In this document: piece after piece, positions 1 to 26,540 of the stretch | Layout: every line of letters begins with the position of its first letter | How positions within the stretch are numbered: the first letter of the stretch is position 1 | Origin: Paulinella micropora | Lineage: Eukaryota > Cercozoa > Imbricatea > Euglyphida | Length of the DNA stretch: 64,000 nucleotides | Reading direction: 5' to 3' | NCBI GenBank assembly: GCA_009731375.1 | Contig: BJOX01000054.1 | Span: forward strand, 981,798-1,045,797 | Notes under the pieces: generated by a model | What the model was told of the DNA's origin: nothing | Database searches by the model: none | Seen by the model: only the letters and a program-made list of their open reading frames with translations | Made by a program: the position numbers and the translations under genes

Positions 1-2701
1 GTTGTCGACCCGGATGCGCCAAAAGTGGGCAATTGTGGGCTGCGACAAATATAAATCGTCTCAGACTCTCCGGTACCCAAAGGGTCCATTTGTCCGGCTG
101 TGACGCATAGCGACCGTGAAGGCCCTTGTACCACAGTAAACCATCTCTCCATCCCATCTCCTTCATCTGATCTTTGATCGCTTTCGTCATCTTCAGCTCA
201 TCCGGGTTCTGATATAACTGTATCAGTTCCTTAAACTCCTGATCTTGAGCCTGTTGTTGCCTCCATGCGGTAGGCGAGGCTATATGGATAGCACCATCTT
301 CTAGCCGTATCCCGATTGTTTCCGGGTCGTCGTCTAGGTCACTTCTCCGCTCTTGAGGAGGCTCCGCATAAACTTCCTGCGTCTCCTCTTCCTCTCTTAT
401 GTTCGCCTTCGCATTCTCATATACCTCATAGGACCACTCAGCGTCCTCCTGGGTATGTAGCTCACAACATATCCCGTGATCCGGGCCTTGTGGACTGTAC
501 CGTAGACCTGTGCGGTCATATCGGACTCCACTCGCCATCTCCATCGCCTCAATGTGGCTGACCTCATACACCTTGTCAGTGGACAAGTCTTCCATCTCCA
601 CCGTGGACACCAACGCCGATACTTCTGAGTTAAACTCTAGCCTAGAGAGGCTATCAGCGACCACATTTCGCTTTCCCGGTAGATGGACCATTGTAAAATC
701 GAAACAAGACAAGAACGCTTGCCACCGCGCCAGCCGTCCCGTCTGTTCATGATTCATCAACCATAACAGGTTATGATGATCAGTTCTGACAGTAAATTGA
801 GGTCCTCCCCACAAATACTCTCTGAGCCTCTTGAGGGCCCATACTACCGCCAACGCCTCTCTTTGCCTTGTGCAATAGTTTCTCTCCGCCGCACACAACT
901 TCCTACTAATAAACATGATTGGGCGTAATTTCTTCTCCTCATCCTCTTGTTGTAATACAGCCCCAATCGCAAACTTAGATGCGTCTGTATCGACTACGAA
1001 TTGTTTCGTAAAGTCGGGCATCGTTAACACCAGTCCTCCGTCTTTCGGGTCTTTGTAAATGAGATCTTTGAGCGCATGAAACGCTTGCAAAGCCTCTTCG
1101 TCCCACTTCTCAAAGTCTCCAAAATCTATCATTTTCTCCACTTTAGCCCGTGTTGCACCCCAATCGGGTATAAACTGGCTATAGTATTGCGCCATCGCAA
1201 GGAATGAGTGCAATTCAGTGCGGTTCTTCGGTATCGGTCGATTCATAATCTCCTCCCTCTTCTCTTTGGATATCGAGACTCGATTATGGGAGATCTCGTA
1301 CCCTAAGTATGTCACACTCGTCTTGGCAAGTTGACACTTCTTTAGATTGCACTTCAGGCCAAAAGCTCCGATGCGCCTGAATATATCGGACAAATGATCG
1401 ATATGCTCCTCCATTGTGTTAGAGTATACGATAATGTCATCGATATAGCAAAATGCATATTCTCCCGCCTTCTGTCCCCGCCTTCTCATAAAGCCACCGT
1501 CAGACAAATCATCGTACTGACTGCTCAACATCTTCTGCATCGCCTTCTGGAAAAGTCCTGGGGCTTGCTTGAGGCCCATCGGAAGCACTTTCCATTGGTA
1601 TATTTCCATACCCACCACAAACGCCGTCAGCCATCTGGACTTTTCCTCCAGTGGTATCTGCCAGAAGCCATTCTTAAGGTCAATGACCGAATAGAATTTT
1701 GCATTCCGCAGTACTCTCCTTCCTTCTTCTAATGTCGGGAGAGGATTTCTCTCTTCCTCCAGCACCTTGTTAACACGAGCATAGTTAACTGTCAGGCGCC
1801 ATTCTCCTCCTGGCTTCGGCACTATTCTCGGTTGTGAGACTATTGAGGATGTTGATCTCTCAATAAAGTCCTCATTGAGCAGCTGTCTTGCTAGCTCCTC
1901 CGCTATCTTCGCCTCATGTATACTCAAATTCGCCCTTCGTGGTGCCGGTGACGGCTCCGCACCCGGTATTTTGTAAATAACCGCAGTGAAATCTTCAGGC
2001 TTGACACCACCTGCATGTGGAGGGTCAAAAATTTCCTTGTTCGCCTCTAATTTGGCTTTTAAAAGCTCCTTCTCCTTCTCCGTGCCTACTCCTTCTTCCA
2101 ATATTTTCCGCGCCGCCTCTTGAAAATCTTCATCAGACATCTGCTTATGCTGCTTGAGGGGTTCTCTGTCCTCCTCCAAGCCTAAGTCCTCTTCCGAGAC
2201 ATCATCTAGGCCCGTCTTTTCATACGTGACCGTGTCCGGCTCATCATCTTTACCGAGCTCCACCAGCATGTCAATGAGTCTCGCGTATTGCAAAGGAGCT
2301 TTACGGGTGTAAAAACCATCAAAGCATGTGAATGCTTGCGGTATCAATTTCAACTTGTCGAGGTCTCTGAGCTTCCGCTTGTATGCACTGCTCTGCTCAC
2401 GAGTTCCCATACGACAAGCCACCACTAGCTGTTGCTTGCGAGAGGGTACCGGTATAGGATGATCAATAAGCCGGTCCCTTATTTCCTGCGCCCATATCGC
2501 CTTCTCATTATATGGCAGGATAATAGTATACGGCTTATTATTTTCGAATAAAGTCCGTAAGCCTTTCTTCACTTCAGTTAGTGAACGCGGCCACGTGGGC
2601 TCGTCACCCCAGAAATCAGTAATAAAACTTTTAATAGTTTCTGGTGGAGTATCCGGGATTCGCCCCGTTCTCCTGGTACAAACGCCTCCCTTTTTTCTTC
2701 T
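1..2701 (-). CDS. pol: Pol: reverse transcriptase, RNase H and start of integrase (partial)
   Basis: The minus-strand frame stays open from the gap at 2702 to the left edge. In order it shows a priming region ending in VNYARVNK, the palm segment DLKNGFWQIPL near 1690, and the catalytic box YIDDIIVYS near 1430 with its paired aspartates. RNase H follows (VDTDASKFAIGAV near 1000, TDHHNLLWL near 775, VADSLSRL near 650). The HHCC zinc finger of integrase starts at the edge (AAHNCPLLAHPG). The domain order assigns it to Ty3/gypsy. It would copy the element RNA into DNA and insert it into the genome. The frame looks intact here, so the element may be recent. The integrase catalytic core is not in the window. 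Confidence 0.9.
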
Positions 2702-3896
2702 NNNNNNNNNNTACTTCCGCATGGAAACAGTATCCGTTAGTAATATGGACATCTGTTCCTACTCCTTCCGCGAATCTCGCCAACGACGGGCTTCTTTGTG
2801 CGACACATATAATCTCCTCCTTTCGCTTCTCGATTAAGTCATCAATAGACTTTTTGTCCCAATGGCATGTCGGAACTGTGACAGTGCACACTTGGGATTC
2901 CCAATTGTCGGTCCAGGACAGCTCATCCGGTCTTACGACATGGGGGTGAACGTACACCTCAAGTGCCTCATGTGCGATGGCCATCTTTTTGTGATCCGTC
3001 GCTAGACTCAGCTCATAAGCCTCATAAGAGTCAGTAGCGTTGAAGGGATCAATATCGTTCTCTTCTCCTCTTTTTACTCCATATATCACTCGCCTTGCGG
3101 CGCAATCAATCACAGCCCCCATCGTAGCCAATTGGTCATACGATAGTAATATTAACCCGTGGTAACCGGGGACGACATAAAGGTCCATGCGGTATACTCG
3201 TGCGGATTTTAATTTAAAGGTCAGTGTGATGATTCCCGTGATGACCGTCCGGCTACCCACTCCCTTCAGAGTGCCAGTCGAATTTTTCATATTTCCGTCC
3301 ACCCAGTCCCGGTATCGATTAAAAAACTTCCGGCCGACAATATTAATATTCGCCATCGTATCATTACCAACTTTTAATATTGTCTTCAATGTTTCACAAT
3401 AAAGTTCCGTATAACACAGAGCATCGGGCCTGTGTATATTGGCTGCGAGAACAATAACTTTACGTTCCAAATTTTGGAGTTTTGTCTCTAAGTTTTTCAA
3501 CTCCTCCTTCTTCTCCTCCTGCTTCACCTCATTAACATATTTATTATTCTGCGGTACTGGTGCGTTTACTATGTGAGCGACATTGTCTTGTGGCACTTGA
3601 GTACACACATTGTCTTTTTGCTCGCCACCCGCCGCGATCGTAGACATTGAGTCTGTTCGTGGTTGTTTGCTTGGCCGAGGCGATACATCTGCCATTGGCC
3701 TCCTCGCCTCCATCGCAAGTCTCGCCTTCCTATTTGCATCAGTTATCATTGGTAACCGTGCTGTATGAACGGGTATGAGACTACCTTGGGGCTGCAGTCT
3801 CTGTGTACCCACATCTTTGTTTTCACATAGAGGAAGCGTTGGCCCAGTCTGCACAACAGCATTAGAAAGCACTGTGACTTTAGGGTTAAACTTCAC
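2631..3896 (-). CDS. Pro-pol N-terminal part, retropepsin-like domain
   Basis: This reading frame begins 34 bases after the gag stop and contains the 10-N gap at 2702-2711. Its frame differs from pol after the gap, which the unknown gap length can explain. After a Gln/Lys-rich linker, residues near 170-285 resemble a retroviral aspartic protease: a DTM-A-N-I-N segment where D-T/S-G-A is expected, and a later LILLSYDQLATMGAVID stretch like the second conserved half of retropepsins. The Gly of the catalytic triad appears to be Met, so activity is doubtful unless this is a sequence error. A separate protease followed by pol is usual for Ty3/gypsy elements. The assignment is by pattern only. Confidence 0.6.
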   Translation of the reverse strand: MKFNPKVTVLSNAVVQTGPTLPLCENKDVGTQRLQPQGSLIPVHTARLPMITDANRKARLAMEARRPMADVSPRPSKQPRTDSMSTIAAGGEQKDNVCTQVPQDNVAHIVNAPVPQNNKYVNEVKQEEKKEELKNLETKLQNLERKVIVLAANIHRPDALCYTELYCETLKTILKVGNDTMANINIVGRKFFNRYRDWVDGNMKNSTGTLKGVGSRTVITGIITLTFKLKSARVYRMDLYVVPGYHGLILLSYDQLATMGAVIDCAARRVIYGVKRGEENDIDPFNATDSYEAYELSLATDHKKMAIAHEALEVYVHPHVVRPDELSWTDNWESQVCTVTVPTCHWDKKSIDDLIEKRKEEIICVAQRSPSLARFAEGVGTDVHITNGYCFHAEVXXXXKKKGRRLYQENGANPGYSTRNY

Positions 3897-3929
3897 AGTC
3901 TTCTCCTTCCTCTCTTCTTCCCCCTCCAG

Positions 3930-5699
3930 TCATTCCACCACCTCGAAACGATTACCTTGAGTAGTGTCCGGGTAGGATGACGTATCGGTCTCCGAGGCAG
4001 TGTTGTAGGCCTGAGCTCGACCGAAATTCGGGTTGGAGCTTGCCCATGAGCCTCCTCCTCCTCTGGGTGGGGGGGCTGGAGCTCGAACAGCTCTCCCTCC
4101 ATAAGGGGTATATCCCCGACATCCTCCTCTTCCTCTCTGAGGGGTTCCCTGCCACCTCGAGGCTCCTCTCCATGTTCCTCGTCCTCCTCCTCCTCCTCCT
4201 CCTCGTCCTCCTGCTCCTGCTCCTCCTTCTCGTCCTCTTTGAGAGGCCTTTAAGTTCTTTTGTCTCTCCCTTTCCTCCTTCTTCTCCTTCATCCTCTTCA
4301 TGTAGGTAATGATTGCCTCTCGTAACTCCTCATCATCACACATATTGGCATACCAACCTTCGTTCACAGCGGCAATCTGAAGCATATTGAAAAGGCCCGG
4401 TTCCTTGCCTTCCGTCCTGCTCAGAAAATTTGCCCTTGCTGTTGGGTTCTGCCTATCATGATTGAAAGAGCAGTCTCTGTTCTCCATCTGTGCCTTACAC
4501 TGCAAGCCCGCGAACCACCTCCAACATGCGGTCTTCAGGTCTGGCTCTCTCTGTCTCTTCCAACCGGCAACTCTGTTTGTGTACGTGGCCTGTGCGCCAA
4601 CAGGTACACTGCCTGTCTGTGCCGTATGTGCCTCCGTGAGCGAGTCCATGTTTGAGCATGCACTCATCACTTCTTGAAACAGTGCTGACGGAGCAACGCT
4701 TTGAACCGTATTTTCGAACACGTGTGTCTCGAGGAAGTTCTTGGACTTCACTGAGCTAAACGTCGAGCATTGTTGTATGAGCTGAGTAAGCTTACTCGGG
4801 TTAACTGTGTGTAACGCCGAAAAGAAATAGAGGATGATCGACTTGCGGCCATAGAATAGCCCATAGGAGGAAACTACCTCCGTAAGGGTCGCCGCCAAGC
4901 CAACAGCACTCCTCAAACTCATCGCCACTGTCTCAAAGATTTCAAATCCTATGAGAGTACCAGTGCAGAGATGCTGGTATCCATGAGATTGAAAATATGA
5001 AATGAGTGTGGCCACCGCCAGTTCACACTGAGCGTCTAGGCCTGTTGCATTGTTTCTCTTAATCTCCTCCTTCTTTCTCAAAAACTTGTACTGTGTCAGA
5101 TCAAATCCCTCCGAGACTAGAGATTGGTCAAAAACAGTAACAAGGGCCTCGTATTCCTGCGTTTCGTCGCAAGGAAAAGCCTTCATGCAGGCATTGATCT
5201 CTTTGAGCTTGCTCAAAAGCGAAGCATCAGAGTCTTTGTCTGAGCTCGTCTTGGCATATAGCATGAGACTTGCCACTCCTCCTTTCTTCCCCTTGAAGGC
5301 ATTTATGATGTTCTGTCTGTCCTTCTTCTCCGTGTTTGTGACCACCACCGTAGTTGAGCCCGAGGGTGCAGGGGCTGGTGGGGCAGGAGCTGGTGGGGTC
5401 AAATATGTCGGAGGGTGTGTCTTTGCACCACTCACTTTTGCTTTCATTCTTTCCAGTCTCATCGTCTTCTCGAACTCCTCATTCTCTTTCGCCTTCTTCT
5501 TCTCAGATATCACCAGCTTTTGAGCATGAGTGATAAAGGCCACCAATTCAGAAGCAGATCTGAGAAAATTATATTTCTCCACATATTGGTCAACACCTGC
5601 TTTATTGGCGACCGGTGGTGCGTTACTAAGTGATTTTAAGGACAGAGTAATCCTTGGTAGGAATCCATCTCTTCCATGCCTCCTTATGCAGTAACGCAC
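3930..5699 (-). CDS. gag: Gag, C-terminal part, with CCCH zinc finger and RGG tail
   Basis: The 589-residue frame overlaps the upstream gag frame by 74 nt in another phase. Together they look like one Gag split by a frameshift, either programmed or an error. A Pro/Ala-rich linker is followed by a helical region of about 300 residues, as expected for a capsid-like domain. A C-x8-C-x8-C-x3-H cluster follows, starting CWRWFAGLQC. The C-terminus is rich in Arg and Gly (RGG-type), consistent with RNA binding. Most Ty3/gypsy Gags use CCHC knuckles, so a CCCH-like finger is unusual. Role by position: packaging of the element RNA into particles. Confidence 0.65.
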   Translation of the reverse strand: MRYCIRRHGRDGFLPRITLSLKSLSNAPPVANKAGVDQYVEKYNFLRSASELVAFITHAQKLVISEKKKAKENEEFEKTMRLERMKAKVSGAKTHPPTYLTPPAPAPPAPAPSGSTTVVVTNTEKKDRQNIINAFKGKKGGVASLMLYAKTSSDKDSDASLLSKLKEINACMKAFPCDETQEYEALVTVFDQSLVSEGFDLTQYKFLRKKEEIKRNNATGLDAQCELAVATLISYFQSHGYQHLCTGTLIGFEIFETVAMSLRSAVGLAATLTEVVSSYGLFYGRKSIILYFFSALHTVNPSKLTQLIQQCSTFSSVKSKNFLETHVFENTVQSVAPSALFQEVMSACSNMDSLTEAHTAQTGSVPVGAQATYTNRVAGWKRQREPDLKTACWRWFAGLQCKAQMENRDCSFNHDRQNPTARANFLSRTEGKEPGLFNMLQIAAVNEGWYANMCDDEELREAIITYMKRMKEKKEERERQKNLKASQRGREGGAGAGGRGGGGGGGRGTWRGASRWQGTPQRGRGGCRGYTPYGGRAVRAPAPPPRGGGGSWASSNPNFGRAQAYNTASETDTSSYPDTTQGNRFEVVE

Positions 5700-6600
5700 C
5701 CATCAACAGTCTGATCTTGGTCAGAACTCTGTCGGTCTTCTCTAACTCATCAATCACAGGATGAGTTTCTCCTGCTGCCTTAATGCTTTTTTCCATCTCT
5801 GCCTTCCCCTCCTCCAAGGCCTTTATTTCCATTGTAAAAAAATGAAATATGTCACTCGAGTTTTTCGAACCCAGATTGGTCTTCATTTTTGTTACATCGA
5901 CTGCCTCCTGACCAGTCGCGAGGAATCTGGCCGTTGCTCTTGGGTTTGTGTACTGGAGGTAACCCTCACATCGTGGGCCGTATGTACGTTCCCAAATCAG
6001 GGTTTGAGTGTACACCCCAAAGATAGCATCGAGTAATTCAAGGTGGGTGTGTGTGTCCCCAAACTTGATATGCTGTATCTTCTTTCTCTCTTCTGGATCA
6101 GAGACCAGTTTGCCGAGGAGCTGTGCTGTGTTTGATAATAGGATATAGACATCCTTTTTAGCACGACTTTTCTCTCTTCTTTGATCCTGAGGGATCCACA
6201 CATAGGTATCCTTCTCTACCCCCATCTTGTTATCAAACTCTTTTTTAGTGAGGTCATAGTGGTCTTGCACCCACTGTTGTTCCTCCACTGTGATCTCCTC
6301 TCCATCACTATGAATCAAGTCGATCATTTTTCGTCCTCCTCCTCCCGTGTAGGCAGGTGGTAAGGGATTACCATATGCTCCTCCTCCTCCCGTCTCTTCT
6401 TGTTCAAATCCTCCTTCATCTTCGTCTCCTCCATATCTTCCTTCATCATCCCAGCCCTCTTCTACTCCTCCTCCTACTCCTTCATCTCCTCCTCCTCCTT
6501 CATTCAATCCTCCTCCTCCTCCTCCTCCTCCTGCTTCTTCTTCTTCTCTTCTTTGTTCTGCCTCCGAGAATTCACTCACTTCGGCGGTCTCTGTCGACAT
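5626..6600 (-). CDS. gag: Gag, N-terminal part
   Basis: A 324-residue frame starts with a Glu-rich segment and a Gly-rich low-complexity stretch (a CTCCTC-type repeat on the plus strand), followed by an ordinary helical region ending in the overlap with the next gag frame. It is the first long frame on the minus strand and no coding frame is seen to its right until 7958. The ATG at 6600 is the natural start. I do not recognise the domain; assignment to Gag is by position before protease and pol. Confidence 0.6.
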   Translation of the reverse strand: MSTETAEVSEFSEAEQRREEEEAGGGGGGGGLNEGGGGDEGVGGGVEEGWDDEGRYGGDEDEGGFEQEETGGGGAYGNPLPPAYTGGGGRKMIDLIHSDGEEITVEEQQWVQDHYDLTKKEFDNKMGVEKDTYVWIPQDQRREKSRAKKDVYILLSNTAQLLGKLVSDPEERKKIQHIKFGDTHTHLELLDAIFGVYTQTLIWERTYGPRCEGYLQYTNPRATARFLATGQEAVDVTKMKTNLGSKNSSDIFHFFTMEIKALEEGKAEMEKSIKAAGETHPVIDELEKTDRVLTKIRLLMGALLHKEAWKRWIPTKDYSVLKIT

Positions 6601-7957
6601 GATGTCGTAGTAGTAATTAACAGGAGGACAGTGTCAGCTCCTATATTTAGCTTTTGTTCGTTTGTGTTCTGTTCCTCCTTCAGTCGATTGACTAGTGAAG
6701 AGAGAAACTAATAGAGAGGGTAGAGTGAGATTCCCTGTCCTCTATGAAACACTGTTTGTATGTTTGTTTTTGTTTGAGAAAAATAGTCTTTGAGACTTTC
6801 TCCGATTTCTTGTTCTCCTTACTCAGATTACTTTCTCCTCCTTCTTTTCTATATTGTATCTAGTATGAGGCACTTGGACCTACACACAGATAGTAATAGA
6901 GAAGCTAGAAAAGCTCTCCTTGAGAAGTCGACAGTCGGTCGGATAGCTTCTTAGACCTACCTTTAGAAAGCGATCAGAGAGTTGCAAAAATACTCTGACG
7001 TATGTGTGAGATAATGCAGATAAATGCACAAACTAGAAGGGTAGAGTGTTGTGCTCCTGTCCCTATGCTTGTTTGTGTTTTGTGTGTGTTCCTTCAATCT
7101 TCTGTCGACCTCCTTCTTCTTGGTCTCTGTGTGAGAACAGCAAGAACGACAGAGAGTTTGTATCTGATGTCTCCTTGTGAGCACACAGATATGGATTGGG
7201 CTAGAGGGTACGAAACACCTGCTTGAGACCAATCAAATTATTTGTTTTGTGAAAGAGTTATGAGGGAGCTGTGTTGGAGTATTTGTTTTCGTCTGACGTC
7301 CCCGTGTGAGACAGGTCAGTGAAAATTCACTCTGTTGCCTGTGTGGCAAAGCAGAAAGAAATCACCCTAGTGATGTGGACTCCAAATGTAATGCCCCCAA
7401 CGATAGCTCGTAAAAAGTCGGTAATACAACCAAACACAGTCCTCAAGAATGAGAATGATGTCTCGTTGTATTAGCTCAGTGAAGCCAAAAAGGAAAACGG
7501 CAACAGACCAGGAATAAAATGGCATCAGGTCCAATCCGGACAAATAATACTGAAAAACAAGCTGGTGCACCTGTCACCAGGAAAAGGTACTTTTTACCTG
7601 CTATCCGGTGGGTGATGCCTACACTATCTTCTGGGCCAGTTCGGGCAATCTCGTTCCTCAGCTTATGAAAGATTGTTTTTGCTCTGCTTTTCATTATTAA
7701 ACCAGCCTAGTTTTAACTACAAGATGAATACTATACTATCAAACGTGGTAGTGGAGAGTATGCATATATGATTAAGTAATTTAGTATGCTTAAATACTAC
7801 CTTGACCTAGCCATAAATTAATACATTTGACACTCCCACTTAGCCATTAATATTCACTATATTACGTTATGGAGAATTTGCAACATTTACGTGCCTTTAG
7901 ACTAGCGAACACAAGAGTTGACCGAGCATGAGTATTGGAATGCCAATGATAATGGAT
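6601..7957. other. Retroelement leader/LTR zone, nothing delimited
   Basis: Between gag and the last exon of the oxidase gene no convincing coding frame is seen. The 5' untranslated leader and 5' LTR of the retrotransposon should lie here, but with the partner LTR outside the window I cannot mark the ends. The sequence is unique-looking and lacks long simple repeats. Confidence 0.5.
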
Positions 7958-23409
<15,452 letters not shown>

Positions 23410-24100
23410 CTACGACATGCAAGCATGAGAGGTCCATAATTAATATATCGCTTTCAAGAGAGATTCTTAGATGCTAACTACAACGAAACATTAAGTTTGG
23501 TTGCTTCGCACCGGGTATAACATCCAGTTTTTTCAAAGGTACTTGTCCCTTTTGCCTCAAAACCCATAGGCAAAGTCTCAAAGTCAAGAAGCAAATTCCT
23601 GTTGTTTTCATGCATAATAAGCATGGATTCAGATAAAGCATAAGTTATTAATAATAAAAATCAATTTCCATGGTTAGGGGAGGCAATTTGAGGCAAAAAA
23701 CTTAGGTTTTCAGAGGCAAACTGATTTGCCTCAGACTGTAATGAATTTGCCTATGAAAATCATACATGAAAGCACTTACAACGATGAAAGAAGCTTGATT
23801 TAATCAGTAATCATGATAATTAATAATATTAATTCAACATTATTGTCCGGGTGGCAACTTGACATGATTTTTCAAGTCAGGGGTGGCAAATACCTTTGCA
23901 TCCTAATTTTCAATGACAAAATTTACCTAAGTAAAAAAAATTAATAACAACTAAAGTACGATTAAAATGAATGTAAAATCAACTGAATCGTTTAGATTTC
24001 ATATTAATATTAATATTATTTAATAATATCAATTATTTGCTAGAATGGCAGGTGCCTCCCACTCTTCAGAAGAATTGCCGTCAGTAGCTTCTGAGTCCAT
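23410..24100. other. AT-rich intergenic stretch, nothing seen
   Basis: No exon with acceptable splice sites and phase was found on the minus strand upstream of 23409, and no convincing frame on the plus strand. If domain 1 of the oxidase exists in this locus, it is not in this stretch. Confidence 0.5.
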
Positions 24101-24109
24101 CCAATTCTC

Positions 24110-25937
24110 ATCCCCACTTTCTACCATCCTCGCAAATGTTCTTTGCACACGCATGCGAGCTGCAGAATATGCTGATTATAAACTGGAGCAATGCTTTTAT
24201 TGTTTTGATCACTGTCCGATGAGGCATCTTCAGCTTCAGATGCATCCTCTTCGCCCGGAGGTGCATCACGTCTCCTTGTCTCCTGTTCCGCCCTCTCGGT
24301 GAAGCAGCTTCAGCCGCTTGCGACTGTTTTGCTTCATCTGCATAAGCAGAAAGCACGCGCTGAATAAGAATGGGTTTAGTGCCGCTCCTCCTCTGGCCGT
24401 GCTCAGTCAACCATGACTTGAGCTCCTTTACTGTTGCCTTTTTCAAAGTGCCTTCAGTCGGATCTTCACTGAGAAGTTCATTCACTCGCAAATATGGCGC
24501 GGGAAATCTTTCTGGGTTATTCCAATCATGTGCTAATTGTTCTTCAGGAGAAAGAACTTGAGCGTCACCCCATGCTGGGTGATCGGGGGGCTGGCCTTGA
24601 TTTACGAAATTAGTTCGAGGCAACATCTTACATTCATCTTCTACCAACATGTCTCTTGCATCTTCTGCCGCTTGACTGTCATGAGGAATGGCCCAAATAT
24701 CGCCTTCAGGCAAGGAATCGATAACTCAAATATTTGCCTTCCAACGATATCCGGCCTTATCAGACATAGCCAAATGTCCGGGCCTGCCAGGCAGGCCGTC
24801 CTGTCCCTCCACTCCATCCCACACAATTCGACTTAGTTCGGAAAATTCCATAACCTCATCGAACCATGCTTGTTCTTCTGCAGTGCAGTATCGTTTCGCC
24901 AATGCCTTCACGTCCTTTCGAATGTCCGGCGTAACCCAGTCATAGTTTCTCACAGTTCTCGGCCTGTCCAAAACTCACAACAATAAAAACGGCATGAGAC
25001 AAACACCAAGATTCAAAAGAAGCGAGAAAATGCATGTAATGAACCTGGCTCTTGTATGTACGGAAGGATATCCGGGCCGTCAGGATCGTCGTTAACACCG
25101 TGCCAATGCTTCTGGGCGTCGCCCCAGGTCTTCACTCTCACTCTGGGCAGGCCGCTGGACTCTTGATTGCCCGCGGTGTAATGCCATGCGAGCGGCCGCG
25201 CGTGGTACTTGAAACTGGGATTTGCCGAGTGTTCGAAGTATTGTTCCCAGTCCCAATTCTTAGCCAAAAGCAACAAACAATATGCATCCTTATTTTTTTT
25301 GAACCCTAATGTGAGTTTGAAAAAGGCTTGTGCAAAATTAGTAGTCATAAGCGTGGTGTTGTAGCCAAGGTGGCGCATGACAAAGAACTTTTGATTCTGT
25401 GCGTTATGGGAATGTTTTGTGACCATGCGATGCGTGTATATATCTTTCTTCCATTTCTTTTTTACAAAGTGACACATCAACATCTGTGTAGTGATAGAAA
25501 CATTCTCAACCCCACCATCCCAATCTAGAAACAAAATAGATGCAGCTTTAGTATCAGGATGAAAGAGTTCCCATCTTATCAAAAAATACAACAAAAAACA
25601 GTTTACGTTTATCTTATGACCAAGATTAGGAAGGTGACACAAAATATAGTTCATGTTATGCGCAAACATAGTAGCACCGCCCGCATGCATGCACTCTCAC
25701 AACGAATTTTCCTCTGAAGTCAGAGCTGCCTCGCGAGCACCATGGCAAATGGAAAGGACGGGTCATATCTATCGTCATTGCGGTGACGCGTTGAATGTCC
25801 TTGGCCCCCTCCACCGCCCGACGCATACTTCCGCGACGGCATGCACGCTGAACCTTGTTATGGATCCTCACATTCCGCCTCCATGCCCTGGCTGTCTCAG
25901 GAGTGTCGAACCTGAAAAACAAACCATACAAATCATG

Positions 25938-25977
<40 letters not shown>

Positions 25978-26540
25978 CCAACATGGTGATCGCTTGCCAG
26001 GCCGGTGCAAATCCAACATTTCGCGAAATCCCCTTGGCGGATCGGCTTCATCTTCTCAAACTCCGCTCTCCAAACCTTTCTAACCACATTCTCACTAGGC
26101 CCGGACGGATCAACCTTCCCGCTCAATACGAGCCACTTGTAGACACTGGGAAAATTCATCATATCCTGCATGTGAAAGTACCCGTCAGCTACCGCCTCGT
26201 TTTCTTGATCGACAAAAAATTCTGATGCAAGAGTGCCCACGTCAGATCTTCAGTGGCTGATTCCGACTTCCCGTAGTCCTCAAAATATTTGTTGTCCTGA
26301 TCGGCCGCTCGCATGGCCCGCCTCAACGTTTTGTCACCGATGCCATGCAACCGCATCCACATGGTGCGGCATACCTTGGCTCCCTTGAAACGGTACTCGT
26401 AGTTCTTGACAATGTCGAAGCAGCACAACTGACCGGCAACCCAGGCCGCTAAATCAGCTCTCTTGAGCTGAACTGAGTCTGTACGAGCTTTCACTGCAGC
26501 AAATGGATAATGGTAATCCTGCCTTAGTTCCACTTTTATA
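24110..26540 (-). pseudogene. Transposon-like gene (DUF7869-type core, SAP domain), truncated and broken
   Basis: Minus-strand blocks read in order: a start block (DYHYPFAAVKARTDSV, then RADLAAWVAGQ), a block with KCWICTGLA, an exon from 25911 after a TTTTTCAG acceptor (FDTPETARAWRRNVRIHNKV), a core with FLDWDGGVENV and THRMVTKHSHNAQNQKFF, then a block with SELSRIVWDGVEG. The end has a SAP-like DNA-binding domain (TVKELKSWLTEHGQRRSGT). The DNGG/ENV and GHTH-like HSHN motifs resemble the DUF7869 family, common in transposon-like genes of protists; this is pattern memory. A (GA)n tract at 25943-25975 lies in one intron. There is a frameshift at an A/T run near 26216 and an in-frame TGA at 24726. 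The 5' end stops at the viral border. Confidence 0.6.

Larger units (their letters stand above)
1..6600 (-). mobile_element. Ty3/gypsy-type LTR retrotransposon, incomplete
   Basis: Read on the minus strand, gag is followed by a protease-like region, reverse transcriptase, RNase H and the beginning of integrase. This is the Ty3/gypsy domain order, with integrase after RNase H. The element runs off the left edge inside integrase, so its 3' LTR is outside the window. A 10-N gap at 2702-2711 falls inside pol. No LTR boundary or primer binding site could be recognised to the right of gag. Base composition is clearly richer in GC than the viral blocks. Confidence 0.9.

Noticed and set aside
6601-7700. 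5' LTR of the retrotransposon
   Set aside because: No TG...CA borders, primer binding site or partner LTR could be identified inside the window.
24726-24728. TGA reassigned to Trp
   Set aside because: An in-frame TGA occurs here and after the helicase end at 35245, but Trp is TGG elsewhere and TGA ends other frames plausibly; two cases are too few.
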